Shown: piece after piece, positions 1-5,373 of the stretch
Layout: each line of letters starts with the position of its first letter
Numbering within the stretch: position 1 is the stretch's first letter
NCBI GenBank assembly: GCA_041623895.1
Contig: JBFJVZ010000465.1
Coordinates: forward strand, 1-5,373
Source: JBFJVZ01 sp041623895
GTDB lineage: Bacteria; Planctomycetota; Planctomycetia; Pirellulales; Pirellulaceae
DNA: 5,373 bases
Direction of reading: 5' to 3'
The notes under the pieces: model-generated
What the model was told of the DNA's origin: nothing
Databases searched by the model: none
What the model saw: only the letters and a program-made list of their open reading frames with translations
Program-made: the position numbers and the translations under genes

Positions 1-1
1 G

Positions 2-82
2 GTCTTGCCCCATTACGGTCCGCCACGATATTACCGTCATCCCCGGTCCAGCTACGGCAGTAGTTTTCACATCCGATTCTGA
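2..82 (+). CDS. C-terminal fragment of a Tyr/Arg/Pro-rich protein (partial, left edge)
   Basis: Frame 2 is open from the window edge to a TGA at 80-82 and encodes 26 residues. They include the stretch HYGPPRYYRHPR and end in FHIRF. Tails rich in Tyr, Pro and Arg that finish on an aromatic residue are common in small exported planctomycete proteins, and a terminal Phe after alternating residues can also be an outer-membrane beta signal. The gene is convergent with the activator, whose stop lies 61 bp away, and no clear terminator hairpin is visible between them. Function is unknown. The fragment is short, so this open frame could be chance; the residue composition is the only argument that it is coding. 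Confidence 0.4.
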   Translation, partial: VLPHYGPPRYYRHPRSSYGSSFHIRF

Positions 83-143
83 TTGCCGCCGGAACATGAA
101 CACTTCGGGTTATCATCAGCTCATCAGCCCATATTTCGAGCCG

Positions 144-1571
144 CTAACTGGTTCCGGCGAGTCCGTACTTGGCAAGCTTCTTGTAAAGCATTGTTCGGCT
201 GATGCCGAGTTTGATCGCCGCTTTGGTGCGATTGTTTCCCACGGTTTGCAACACGTTCCTGATCCGGTCTGCTTCCAGTCTGGCCCGTGATTCGGCCAGT
301 GAAATGCCTTCATGTACTTCGGTTACGTTGATCGGCAGTGACCGGGAAACGTGAGTCTGCCTACCGCCGTGTTCGTTTTGCGAGGCCGCAAGTTGGCCAA
401 GATCGGTCATCCAGCGTCCGGAGAGATCGGACAGTTCAATTTGCTCGCCGCGACACAGCGAAGCGCTGCTCTCAACCACGTTTCTTAATTGTCGTACATT
501 TCCCGGCCATGCATATTGCTGCAGGAGCGACATCACTTGTTCGCTAAATGATCGGATCGGCAATCCATTTCTTGCCGAATACTCTGCCAGTGTCGCTTCC
601 GCAATCGGTCTTATGTCCTCGGGTCTTTCCCGCAGGGGTGGGATGTAAAGGTCCACAACACCTAGGCGATAAAACAAATCTGCGCGGAATTGGCCTTCTT
701 CAATCAATCGCTCGAGGGACGCATTACTGGCTGCCAGAATTCTGCCGCGAAACTTGATCGAATCGTTGCAACCCAGCGGCTCGAAAACCCTGTTTTCGAC
801 GGCTCGCAACAGTTTGCACTGGCTGCTCATCGGAATGGAATCCACTTCGTCAAGAAACAGTGTTCCACGACCGACTTCCTCGAAACGCCCTTTTCGATTC
901 GCATCAGCGCCCGTAAATGCTCCCTTCCTGTGACCAAACAATTCGCTTTCCAACAGGTTTTCTGGCAAGGCTCCACAATTGACAGCAACAAAAGACGCAT
1001 CTCTGTTTCGGGAACAATCATGCAGCAGGCGAGCCAGTCGAGTCTTGCCAGCCCCCGTCTCTCCACTGAACAGGACATTCACGTCAAGGGGCGCGATTCG
1101 CTGGATCTGTTCCATCAAACGCTGCATGACTGGACTTGTCGTGATGATTTGATCCGCTTGCGGCGAAGCGGATGATCGACTGGCCAGACCGACGCGTCGC
1201 TGTGGCTTCAACCGCTGGCCAACGGTCAGGTAATCAACCAGGAACTCAATCCGAGAAAACTGGCAGGGCCAGAGTTCGACCGCGGCTGCACCACTACGTA
1301 GCCAGCTTAGAACCTGTGTCCCGGATGGCTCCCGCACGATCACGACCAGAGGGACGCCGTTTCGGACAGACTCCTCGGAAAGCAGCCGATCAACAATGCC
1401 GGCCTGATTCGCGGTTTCGACCCCAATGATGATCAGATGAGCGGTTTCAATGGCCACCGATGGAGTGTCATCAATTGGACAGATCTGAAATTCCGCCCCG
1501 AGTCGGGGGCGCAGTCGCGAATCAAGCGTTTCTTGGATGTCTCCTGAGTCTCCGATGAACAAAATCGCCAC
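144..1571 (-). CDS. Sigma-54-dependent transcriptional activator (bEBP) with degenerate receiver domain
   Basis: This is a cytoplasmic activator that would remodel sigma-54 RNA polymerase by ATP hydrolysis. Numbered from the GTG at 1571 (475 aa), residues 1-117 have a receiver-like fold pattern. Residues 150-385 are the AAA+ domain, with Walker A GETGAGKT (170-177), the sigma-54 contact loop GAFTGA (217-222), Walker B GTLFLDEV (236-243), arginines R296 and R302 in FRADLFYRL, and WPGNVRQL (355-362). A Fis-type helix-turn-helix covers about 446-466 (NNRTKAAIKLGISRTMLYKK). The receiver keeps one acidic residue (D8), but the phosphoacceptor position is Gly (about G50) and the conserved Lys is Trp (about W101), so phosphorylation by a histidine kinase is unlikely. 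Start choice: GGAGAG at 1580-1585 sits 8 nt before the GTG, which falls exactly at receiver strand beta-1. A TTG at 1604, with AAGGTGA only 3 nt upstream, would add 11 residues. The gene is divergent from the secretin operon and is probably its regulator (inference). Confidence 0.93.
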   Translation of the reverse strand: MAILFIGDSGDIQETLDSRLRPRLGAEFQICPIDDTPSVAIETAHLIIIGVETANQAGIVDRLLSEESVRNGVPLVVIVREPSGTQVLSWLRSGAAAVELWPCQFSRIEFLVDYLTVGQRLKPQRRVGLASRSSASPQADQIITTSPVMQRLMEQIQRIAPLDVNVLFSGETGAGKTRLARLLHDCSRNRDASFVAVNCGALPENLLESELFGHRKGAFTGADANRKGRFEEVGRGTLFLDEVDSIPMSSQCKLLRAVENRVFEPLGCNDSIKFRGRILAASNASLERLIEEGQFRADLFYRLGVVDLYIPPLRERPEDIRPIAEATLAEYSARNGLPIRSFSEQVMSLLQQYAWPGNVRQLRNVVESSASLCRGEQIELSDLSGRWMTDLGQLAASQNEHGGRQTHVSRSLPINVTEVHEGISLAESRARLEADRIRNVLQTVGNNRTKAAIKLGISRTMLYKKLAKYGLAGTS

Positions 1572-1579
1572 GATTGACG

Positions 1580-1585
1580 CTCTCC
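1580..1585 (-). promoter_or_regulatory. Ribosome binding site deciding the activator start
   Basis: On the - strand this reads GGAGAG, 8 nt before a GTG at 1571-1569. The spacing is better than that of the alternative AAGGTGA (1608-1614), which is only 3 nt before a TTG at 1604-1602. An in-frame TGA lies just upstream of that TTG, so no longer start is possible. Confidence 0.5.
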
Positions 1586-1653
1586 AAGGGCATGATTCCG
1601 GCAAAACTCACCTTGTTTGCCGCTATCTCCGGTTCCCCCCCGCGATTGCAAAC

Positions 1654-1670
1654 CTCGACTCTAGGTCGGG
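1654..1670. repeat. Short imperfect inverted repeat in the divergent intergenic region
   Basis: CTCGAC (1654-1659) and GTCGGG (1665-1670) pair at 5 of 6 positions across a 5-nt spacer. The repeat lies 50-100 bp upstream of the activator start. It could be a weak operator half-pair, a small leader hairpin, or chance. Confidence 0.3.
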
Positions 1671-1701
1671 ATTTGTGAATGTCCACGTTCGGAGCAGCAA
1701 C

Positions 1702-1728
1702 GGCCTGGAAAAATAGGCGCCCCAGGCC
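1702..1728. repeat. Perfect 7-bp inverted repeat, candidate activator binding site
   Basis: GGCCTGG (1702-1708) and CCAGGCC (1722-1728) are exact inverted copies separated by 13 bp, partly an A-rich run. The arm centres are 20 bp apart, about two helical turns, which suits a dimeric helix-turn-helix protein bound on one DNA face. The repeat lies between the divergent activator and secretin genes, about 74 bp upstream of the start site predicted from the -24-like box. That is roughly where upstream activating sequences of sigma-54 promoters are found. The repeat is seen directly; the operator role is inferred. If transcribed it could instead form a hairpin with a 13-nt loop. Confidence 0.55.
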
Positions 1729-1762
1729 AAATAAACGGAATGCGATAGCTCGGTTAATCCGA

Positions 1763-1778
1763 TGGCACGGTTCGTCCG
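1763..1778 (+). promoter_or_regulatory. Possible sigma-54 promoter for the secretin operon (perfect -24 box, weak -12 box)
   Basis: TGGCACG at 1763-1769 matches the sigma-54 -24 consensus at all 7 positions. After the standard 4-nt spacer the -12 box reads GTCCG instead of TTGCW. It keeps the C at -12 but lacks the invariant G at -13. Transcription would begin near 1789, giving a leader of about 57 nt to the ATG at 1846. Checking GG-N10-GC through the region by eye found only two other spacings (GG at 1691 and at 1707), both with poor flanking matches. The divergent bEBP makes a sigma-54 promoter plausible, but the -12 defect keeps confidence low. Confidence 0.3.
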
Positions 1779-1845
1779 AATCCTACTGGTAACAACGGGT
1801 CCCCCTTCAATGGGCTCACCGCCCCAAATTCGAGGCGTCAAGGAA

Positions 1846-3573
1846 ATGAGATTTGGAAAGTCGTGGGTGACAGCATCGCTGAGCCTGCTTTTCATACCGC
1901 TTTTGTTGAGTAGCAGGTCAGCTTGGAGTGACGAGCCGGGCGGTCACTATGTTGGCAACCTGCCGACAACCGTGCAGGTAATCCCGAAGATGCCGCCACG
2001 CGAAATGGGCGTTGTGGCGATTCCGGAAAGGGAACCGGTATCGAGTTTTATGCAGTCGGTTGCCGGCGGCGACGGGATCATCGAAGTCTACGTGGGGCAG
2101 TCGCGAATATTGACCTCCAACGCGGAAATTGCCAATCAGGACGGAATAGGTGTGATTGCCAGTGGTGATCCCACCGTGATCGACTTCGACGTCCTCCCCA
2201 ACCCGCGTTTGATCCGGATTTTGGGCAAGCGAGTCGGAGTGACCGATCTAACTTTTGTCACTGCTGAAGGCAAAAGCATCACCTACAACATTCACGTTGT
2301 TTTCGATCTGCCCTTGATCCAAACGCAGATGCAGGCGTTATTTCCCGACGCACGAATCAGCCTTGCCCAATTGCGTGAGCACGTCGTGATCAAAGGCGAG
2401 GCGCGCAGTCCTTCGCAGGTCAATCAGATCATCGAAACCTTGAAGGTCTATCTGACTTCGCTGCAAGTCGAACAAAAAGTGAGCAACGCCGACCTGAATG
2501 CAGAAGATGCCCCCAGGTTGCGTGGGAATTCCGGAGGGGAAGCCGACGGACCGGAAGATACACAAGGCGACGGGACAGCCGATGGCGGCGGCCAAGCGGA
2601 TCCGGGTGTTGCCTTCGACGGCGGCCAGCGGCCATCGGCTTCGGCCGGCTTTTATGCCCCGCAAGTCATCAACCTGATGCGTGTCCCAGGACCGCAACAA
2701 GTGATGTTAAAAGTCACGATTGCGGAACTGAATCGTTTGGCACTACGCCGCCTGGCCACCGATTTAACCATTGGCTCGGAGATCGACAATTTTCTGCGTT
2801 CCGTCCAAACGGAAACAGGCAACTTAGTCGGCGTCTTTGGAGACGGAGACTTCAGTTTTCTGATGGATGCGCTACGACAAAACTCCGTCACCACCATCTT
2901 GGCCGAGCCGAATTTGGTGACGATGAGCGGGCATACATCAAGATTTCAATCCGGCGGCGAATTCCCCGTTCCCGTGCCGCAAGGCGGCGTTAACGCGGGT
3001 GCGATTACGATTCAGTACAAGCCGTTCGGCGTCCAACTTGCCTTTACGCCGCTGATCGAAGCCGACGGTGCCATTCGATTGACCGTCGAACCGGAGGTCA
3101 GCGATATCGATCCTAACTTGAACGTTGCGACCGGCGATGTCGGTACAATCCCTGGTATTCGCACACGCAACGCGTCAACCACCGTTCAAATGCGCGAAGG
3201 TCAGACGCTGGCGATCGCTGGATTACTGAATGACACATCCAGGGCGCGAACCAGTCGGGTGCCGCTGTTGGGCGATGTGCCGTACATCGGAGCATTGTTT
3301 TCCAGCAACGAAGCGGAGTCGCGAGAAGACGAATTGCTGATTGTCGTCACCCCACACCTGGTTAGTCCGATCAATGAAGCGCAGCCGGCGTGTTTGCCCG
3401 GTCAAGAGATTCAAGAACCCAACGACTGGGAATTCTACCTGCTCAACCGAATTGAGGGACGCACCGGCATCCCTCATCGATCGACGACGAACTGGGATGA
3501 TCCGCTTGGACACATTCGCAAGTGGCAGCTTGAGCACAAGCATGGTTGCGGACCGATTGGATTTTCAGAATAG
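1846..3573 (+). CDS. cpaC: CpaC/RcpA-type secretin of a Tad pilus system
   Basis: This is the outer-membrane channel subunit of a Tad/type II-like machine (575 aa from the ATG at 1846). Residues 1-28 are a signal peptide with a basic start, a hydrophobic core (LSLLFIPLLL) and likely cleavage after AWS. Residues 75-154 match the pilus secretin N-terminal domain (VGQSRIL, then RLIRILGKRVGVTDLTF). Residues 157-208 are BON-like. Residues 217-270 form a Gly/Asp-rich disordered linker. Residues 274-510 are the secretin core, with TILAEPNLVTMSG, a GGEFPVPVPQGG gate segment, and the signature VPLLGDVPYIGALFSS followed by ELLIVVTPHLV. The last 65 residues form a tail with two Cys. The ATG at 1846 is chosen because it begins a normal signal peptide. 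Upstream in-frame ATGs at 1762 and 1810 would bury it, and the one at 1762 overlaps the -24-like box. AAGGA precedes the ATG at 1846 but is very close. First gene of the operon. Confidence 0.93.
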   Translation: MRFGKSWVTASLSLLFIPLLLSSRSAWSDEPGGHYVGNLPTTVQVIPKMPPREMGVVAIPEREPVSSFMQSVAGGDGIIEVYVGQSRILTSNAEIANQDGIGVIASGDPTVIDFDVLPNPRLIRILGKRVGVTDLTFVTAEGKSITYNIHVVFDLPLIQTQMQALFPDARISLAQLREHVVIKGEARSPSQVNQIIETLKVYLTSLQVEQKVSNADLNAEDAPRLRGNSGGEADGPEDTQGDGTADGGGQADPGVAFDGGQRPSASAGFYAPQVINLMRVPGPQQVMLKVTIAELNRLALRRLATDLTIGSEIDNFLRSVQTETGNLVGVFGDGDFSFLMDALRQNSVTTILAEPNLVTMSGHTSRFQSGGEFPVPVPQGGVNAGAITIQYKPFGVQLAFTPLIEADGAIRLTVEPEVSDIDPNLNVATGDVGTIPGIRTRNASTTVQMREGQTLAIAGLLNDTSRARTSRVPLLGDVPYIGALFSSNEAESREDELLIVVTPHLVSPINEAQPACLPGQEIQEPNDWEFYLLNRIEGRTGIPHRSTTNWDDPLGHIRKWQLEHKHGCGPIGFSE

Positions 3574-3595
3574 CAACAAAACCGAGCCTCATCAT

Positions 3596-3615
3596 CCGTT
3601 GTGCAATCCACACGG
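3596..3615 (+). other. Small hairpin between secretin and downstream gene
   Basis: CCGTTGTG and CACACGG pair over 7 bp with one bulged T and a 5-nt loop (CAATC), 22 nt after the secretin stop. No T run follows, so it is not an intrinsic terminator. It could influence mRNA stability or the relative expression of the two genes, or be chance. Confidence 0.3.
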
Positions 3616-3630
3616 ACCATCGCATCGATT

Positions 3631-3635
3631 GGAGA
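3631..3635 (+). promoter_or_regulatory. Ribosome binding site for the Cys-rich exported protein
   Basis: GGAGA lies 9 nt before the ATG at 3645. It supports this start over the in-frame TTG at 3546, which would overlap the secretin gene and place 33 residues ahead of the signal peptide. Confidence 0.6.
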
Positions 3636-3644
3636 TACTGTCAG

Positions 3645-4583
3645 ATGTACCGGCTGCTTACGATACTTACCGCCACGATTGGCTTGGTCGCCAGTTCGGT
3701 GTCGCTTGCACAGAAGCCCGAACCTGAATTCTTGGAGTACCCTGAGGTTCGCGTCGCGCCGATTGATTTTGAGCGAATATTCAACGACCTGCCCAATGGT
3801 AGTGGCGGACTGATCGAATCGACACAAGACACAAGTGCTGTGATGCCCGTGACCTCGATCGAAGAAATCGAACAGGGCCCGGTTTTATTGGAAGCCGTGG
3901 TTGTCGAAAACAACACCGCACCACAACCTACGCCAACGCAACCAACGCCTCTGGCAACGCAGTGCGACACCGTTACGTCATCAGCATGCAATCAATGTGG
4001 CGGAAGAAAATCCTGCGGCTGTCGGTCAAAATTCCGCTGCTTGGGGCGTCTCCAGAATTGCTGGCGGCGGACGGACCTGTATCGCTTGCACATTCAGAAT
4101 CTCGGCCAACCCGGTCTCTTCTGCGAACGGCCATTCGGTGTCTGCAACGAGGGATTTGCCGGCGCCATGATTGCCGCGGGCAAAGCCGACCAGGCGATGT
4201 TGCATCATTTCGACTTTATCCACCATGCGGATGGCGCGGTCGCACTTACCACGCGCGGTCGACAAACAATTAGTCGGATCGCAGTTTTGATCGCGGAGCA
4301 TCCGGTCGCTTTGTCGATCGAGTCGACGCTCGATCCGAATCAGGACGCGGCGCGACAGATTGCAGTCGTCGACGCCATCGGCCAGTTGGGATTATCGATC
4401 TCACCCGATCGCATTCGGATCGCGGTTGACCAGACCATCGGGCTGAGCGGCGAAGACGCGCAGGCGATTCACGCAGCCCGCATCAAAGAAGTGGTGACTG
4501 GCGCAGCACGTACGCGTCCCTACCGGCAGGCCGGCGGCGCAACCGTGATTCCAGTCACGACGGGTCAAAGTTCCAATCGCTGA
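3645..4583 (+). CDS. Exported Cys-rich protein with OmpA/CpaD-like C-terminal region; possible Tad accessory protein
   Basis: No firm family is recognised. The 312-aa product starts with a clear signal peptide (LLTILTATIGLVASSVSLA, cleavage about A22). Residues 23-90 are acidic, and 92-104 form a Pro/Thr linker (PQPTPTQPTP). Seven Cys follow between residues 107 and 139 (including CNQCGGRKSCGC), with two more at 160 and 167, so disulfides or a bound metal are possible. Residues 186-285 follow an OmpA-C-like pattern: HHFDF strand, then RGRQTISRIAVLIAEHP helix, then ALSIEST strand, then DAARQIAVVDAIGQLGLSISPDRI. The usual peptidoglycan-binding Asp/Arg motif is not clearly kept. Position directly after the secretin equals that of CpaD/RcpB in classical Tad loci, and CpaD has a broadly similar helix-strand layout. 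A role as a periplasmic or outer-membrane partner of the secretin is inferred from position and fold pattern only. Confidence 0.85.
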   Translation: MYRLLTILTATIGLVASSVSLAQKPEPEFLEYPEVRVAPIDFERIFNDLPNGSGGLIESTQDTSAVMPVTSIEEIEQGPVLLEAVVVENNTAPQPTPTQPTPLATQCDTVTSSACNQCGGRKSCGCRSKFRCLGRLQNCWRRTDLYRLHIQNLGQPGLFCERPFGVCNEGFAGAMIAAGKADQAMLHHFDFIHHADGAVALTTRGRQTISRIAVLIAEHPVALSIESTLDPNQDAARQIAVVDAIGQLGLSISPDRIRIAVDQTIGLSGEDAQAIHAARIKEVVTGAARTRPYRQAGGATVIPVTTGQSSNR

Positions 4584-4629
4584 TTTCGCGGACGGTTCGC
4601 GTTCAATTACATGCGACGGATGAAACAAC

Positions 4630-5358
4630 ATGGCAATTCACGGTCACAACAACCTTTCGAGTAAACCGCGGATGAGATTCTTGTCTCTGGCGGGCCTGAC
4701 GGTGCTGTTACTGCAAGCAGGATGCGCGAGCGTCGAAATGCCCAGATTCCTTGCTTCGGATTCGGATTCGAAGGTGTCGCTAACACCGCAGCAGGCCGAA
4801 CTCAAGATCGCATTTGCAAAGGCCGCTGAGCGGCGGGGCGATTTCAAGCAGGCGTTGTCCGCTTACGAAGAAATCGTGAAGATGAAGTTGGGTACCGCTG
4901 ACGTGCATCATCGTCTTGCCCTGATCTATGACCGGCAGGGAGATGCTGAAAACGCAGAGCAGAACTACCTGCAAAGCTTAAGACAGAATCCCCAGGATGC
5001 AAAAGTCTTATGCGACTACGGATACAGTCTGTATCTCCGCGAATCATGGGAAGCTGCCGAGACACAATACCGTAGCGCCATCGAAGCGGAACCACAATAC
5101 ATCCGCGCTCGTGTCAATTTGGGAATGTTGCTGGCTCGGACGGGACGCGGGGACGAAGCTTTGCAGCAGTTCGTGCTGGGAGGTTTGTCCGAGGGAGCAG
5201 CGCACCATAATCTGGCGCTCGCAGCGCTGGAGAACGGGGACTCGCAAACCGCGATCGGCGCGCTCCAGCTATCCCAGCAAGCCGATCAAGGCAAATCAGC
5301 AAGCGGGTATCATGATGCCTTGGCTCAAGTCGTAAACCGAATGGCAGCCCGCCGCTAA
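4630..5358 (+). CDS. tadD: TPR-repeat lipoprotein, TadD-like candidate secretin pilotin
   Basis: The 242-aa product has a signal peptide ending in LLLQAGC (Cys32). This fits a lipobox, although the -3 residue is Gln rather than Leu, with Leu at -4. About five tetratricopeptide repeats follow at residues 56-87, 90-121, 123-155, 157-187 and 190-220. They show the expected small/large pattern, for example HHRLALIYDRQGDAENAEQ and ARVNLGMLLARTGRGDEAL. The segment between the last two repeats (FVLGGLSEGAAHHNLALAAL) resembles TadD proteins. In known Tad systems TadD is an outer-membrane lipoprotein that serves as pilotin for the RcpA secretin. Linkage to the secretin here, third gene and 46 bp after the previous stop, supports that role. 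An internal ATG at 4672 would give a shorter, classic 17-residue lipoprotein leader; neither start has a strong ribosome site. Other TPR lipoproteins (PilF-like) are the main alternative. Confidence 0.85.
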   Translation: MAIHGHNNLSSKPRMRFLSLAGLTVLLLQAGCASVEMPRFLASDSDSKVSLTPQQAELKIAFAKAAERRGDFKQALSAYEEIVKMKLGTADVHHRLALIYDRQGDAENAEQNYLQSLRQNPQDAKVLCDYGYSLYLRESWEAAETQYRSAIEAEPQYIRARVNLGMLLARTGRGDEALQQFVLGGLSEGAAHHNLALAALENGDSQTAIGALQLSQQADQGKSASGYHDALAQVVNRMAARR

Positions 5359-5373
5359 AAGAGCGTTTTCAGA

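Noticed and set aside
83..143. Bidirectional terminator between the convergent gene ends
   Set aside because: Only a 3-bp GGG/CCC pairing around repeated CATCAGC-like sequence is visible, with no T run.
690..1175. 161-codon + strand open frame opposite the activator gene
   Set aside because: It lies wholly antisense to the AAA+ coding region, has no recognisable domain, and is explained by codon bias of the real gene.
1101..1200. FleQ-like c-di-GMP binding by the activator
   Set aside because: FleQ also has a degenerate receiver, but the LFRS motif just before its AAA+ domain is not present here, so c-di-GMP control cannot be claimed.
1605..1760. Sigma-54 promoter for the activator itself on the - strand
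   Set aside because: No GC-N10-CC spacing with acceptable flanking bases was found; TGCAA near 1647 lacks a matching -24 box.
1762..1845. N-terminal extension of the secretin from the ATG at 1762
   Set aside because: It places 28 residues before a standard signal peptide, has no ribosome site, and overlaps the -24-like element.
2338..2700. 120-codon - strand open frame inside the secretin gene
   Set aside because: It is antisense to a well-supported secretin domain and shows no domain or ribosome site.
3546..3644. N-terminal extension of the Cys-rich protein from a TTG
   Set aside because: It would overlap the secretin end and put 33 residues before a clear signal peptide; GGAGA before the ATG at 3645 fits better.
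4584..4629. Repeated TTCGCG in the gap before the TPR gene
   Set aside because: It is a short direct repeat of 6 bp with no stem; likely chance in GC-rich DNA.

Overview
The window looks like part of a tight adherence (Tad/Flp) pilus or secretion locus from a planctomycete-like bacterium, probably related to Pirellulales. That assignment is an inference. It rests on the moderate GC content, mostly weak Shine-Dalgarno signals, a CpaC-type secretin with a long C-terminal tail, a Cys-rich exported partner protein, and a Tyr/Pro/Arg-rich protein tail at the left edge. No RNA gene, CRISPR array, insertion sequence or attachment site was seen.

Layout, left to right. (1) Positions 2-82 read as the C-terminal end of an exported-looking Tyr/Arg/Pro-rich protein on the + strand. 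(2) A sigma-54 activator (bEBP) lies on the - strand at about 1571-144. It has a degenerate receiver domain, an intact AAA+ core with GAFTGA, and a Fis-type helix-turn-helix. (3) A divergent intergenic region of about 270 bp follows. It holds a perfect GGCCTGG-N13-CCAGGCC inverted repeat and a perfect sigma-54 -24 box (TGGCACG) whose -12 half is poor. (4) Three co-directional + strand genes follow, spaced 71 and 46 bp apart: a CpaC/RcpA-type secretin, an exported Cys-rich protein with an OmpA/CpaD-like C-terminal region, and a TPR lipoprotein of the TadD type.

How they fit together. The secretin would form the outer-membrane channel. The TPR lipoprotein is a good candidate for its pilotin, a role known for TadD with RcpA. 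The middle protein occupies the position of CpaD/RcpB in classical Tad loci and may be a divergent equivalent. The divergently transcribed activator is well placed to switch on the operon. The ATPase, inner-membrane platform, prepilin and CpaB genes are not in this window and would be expected downstream of 5373.
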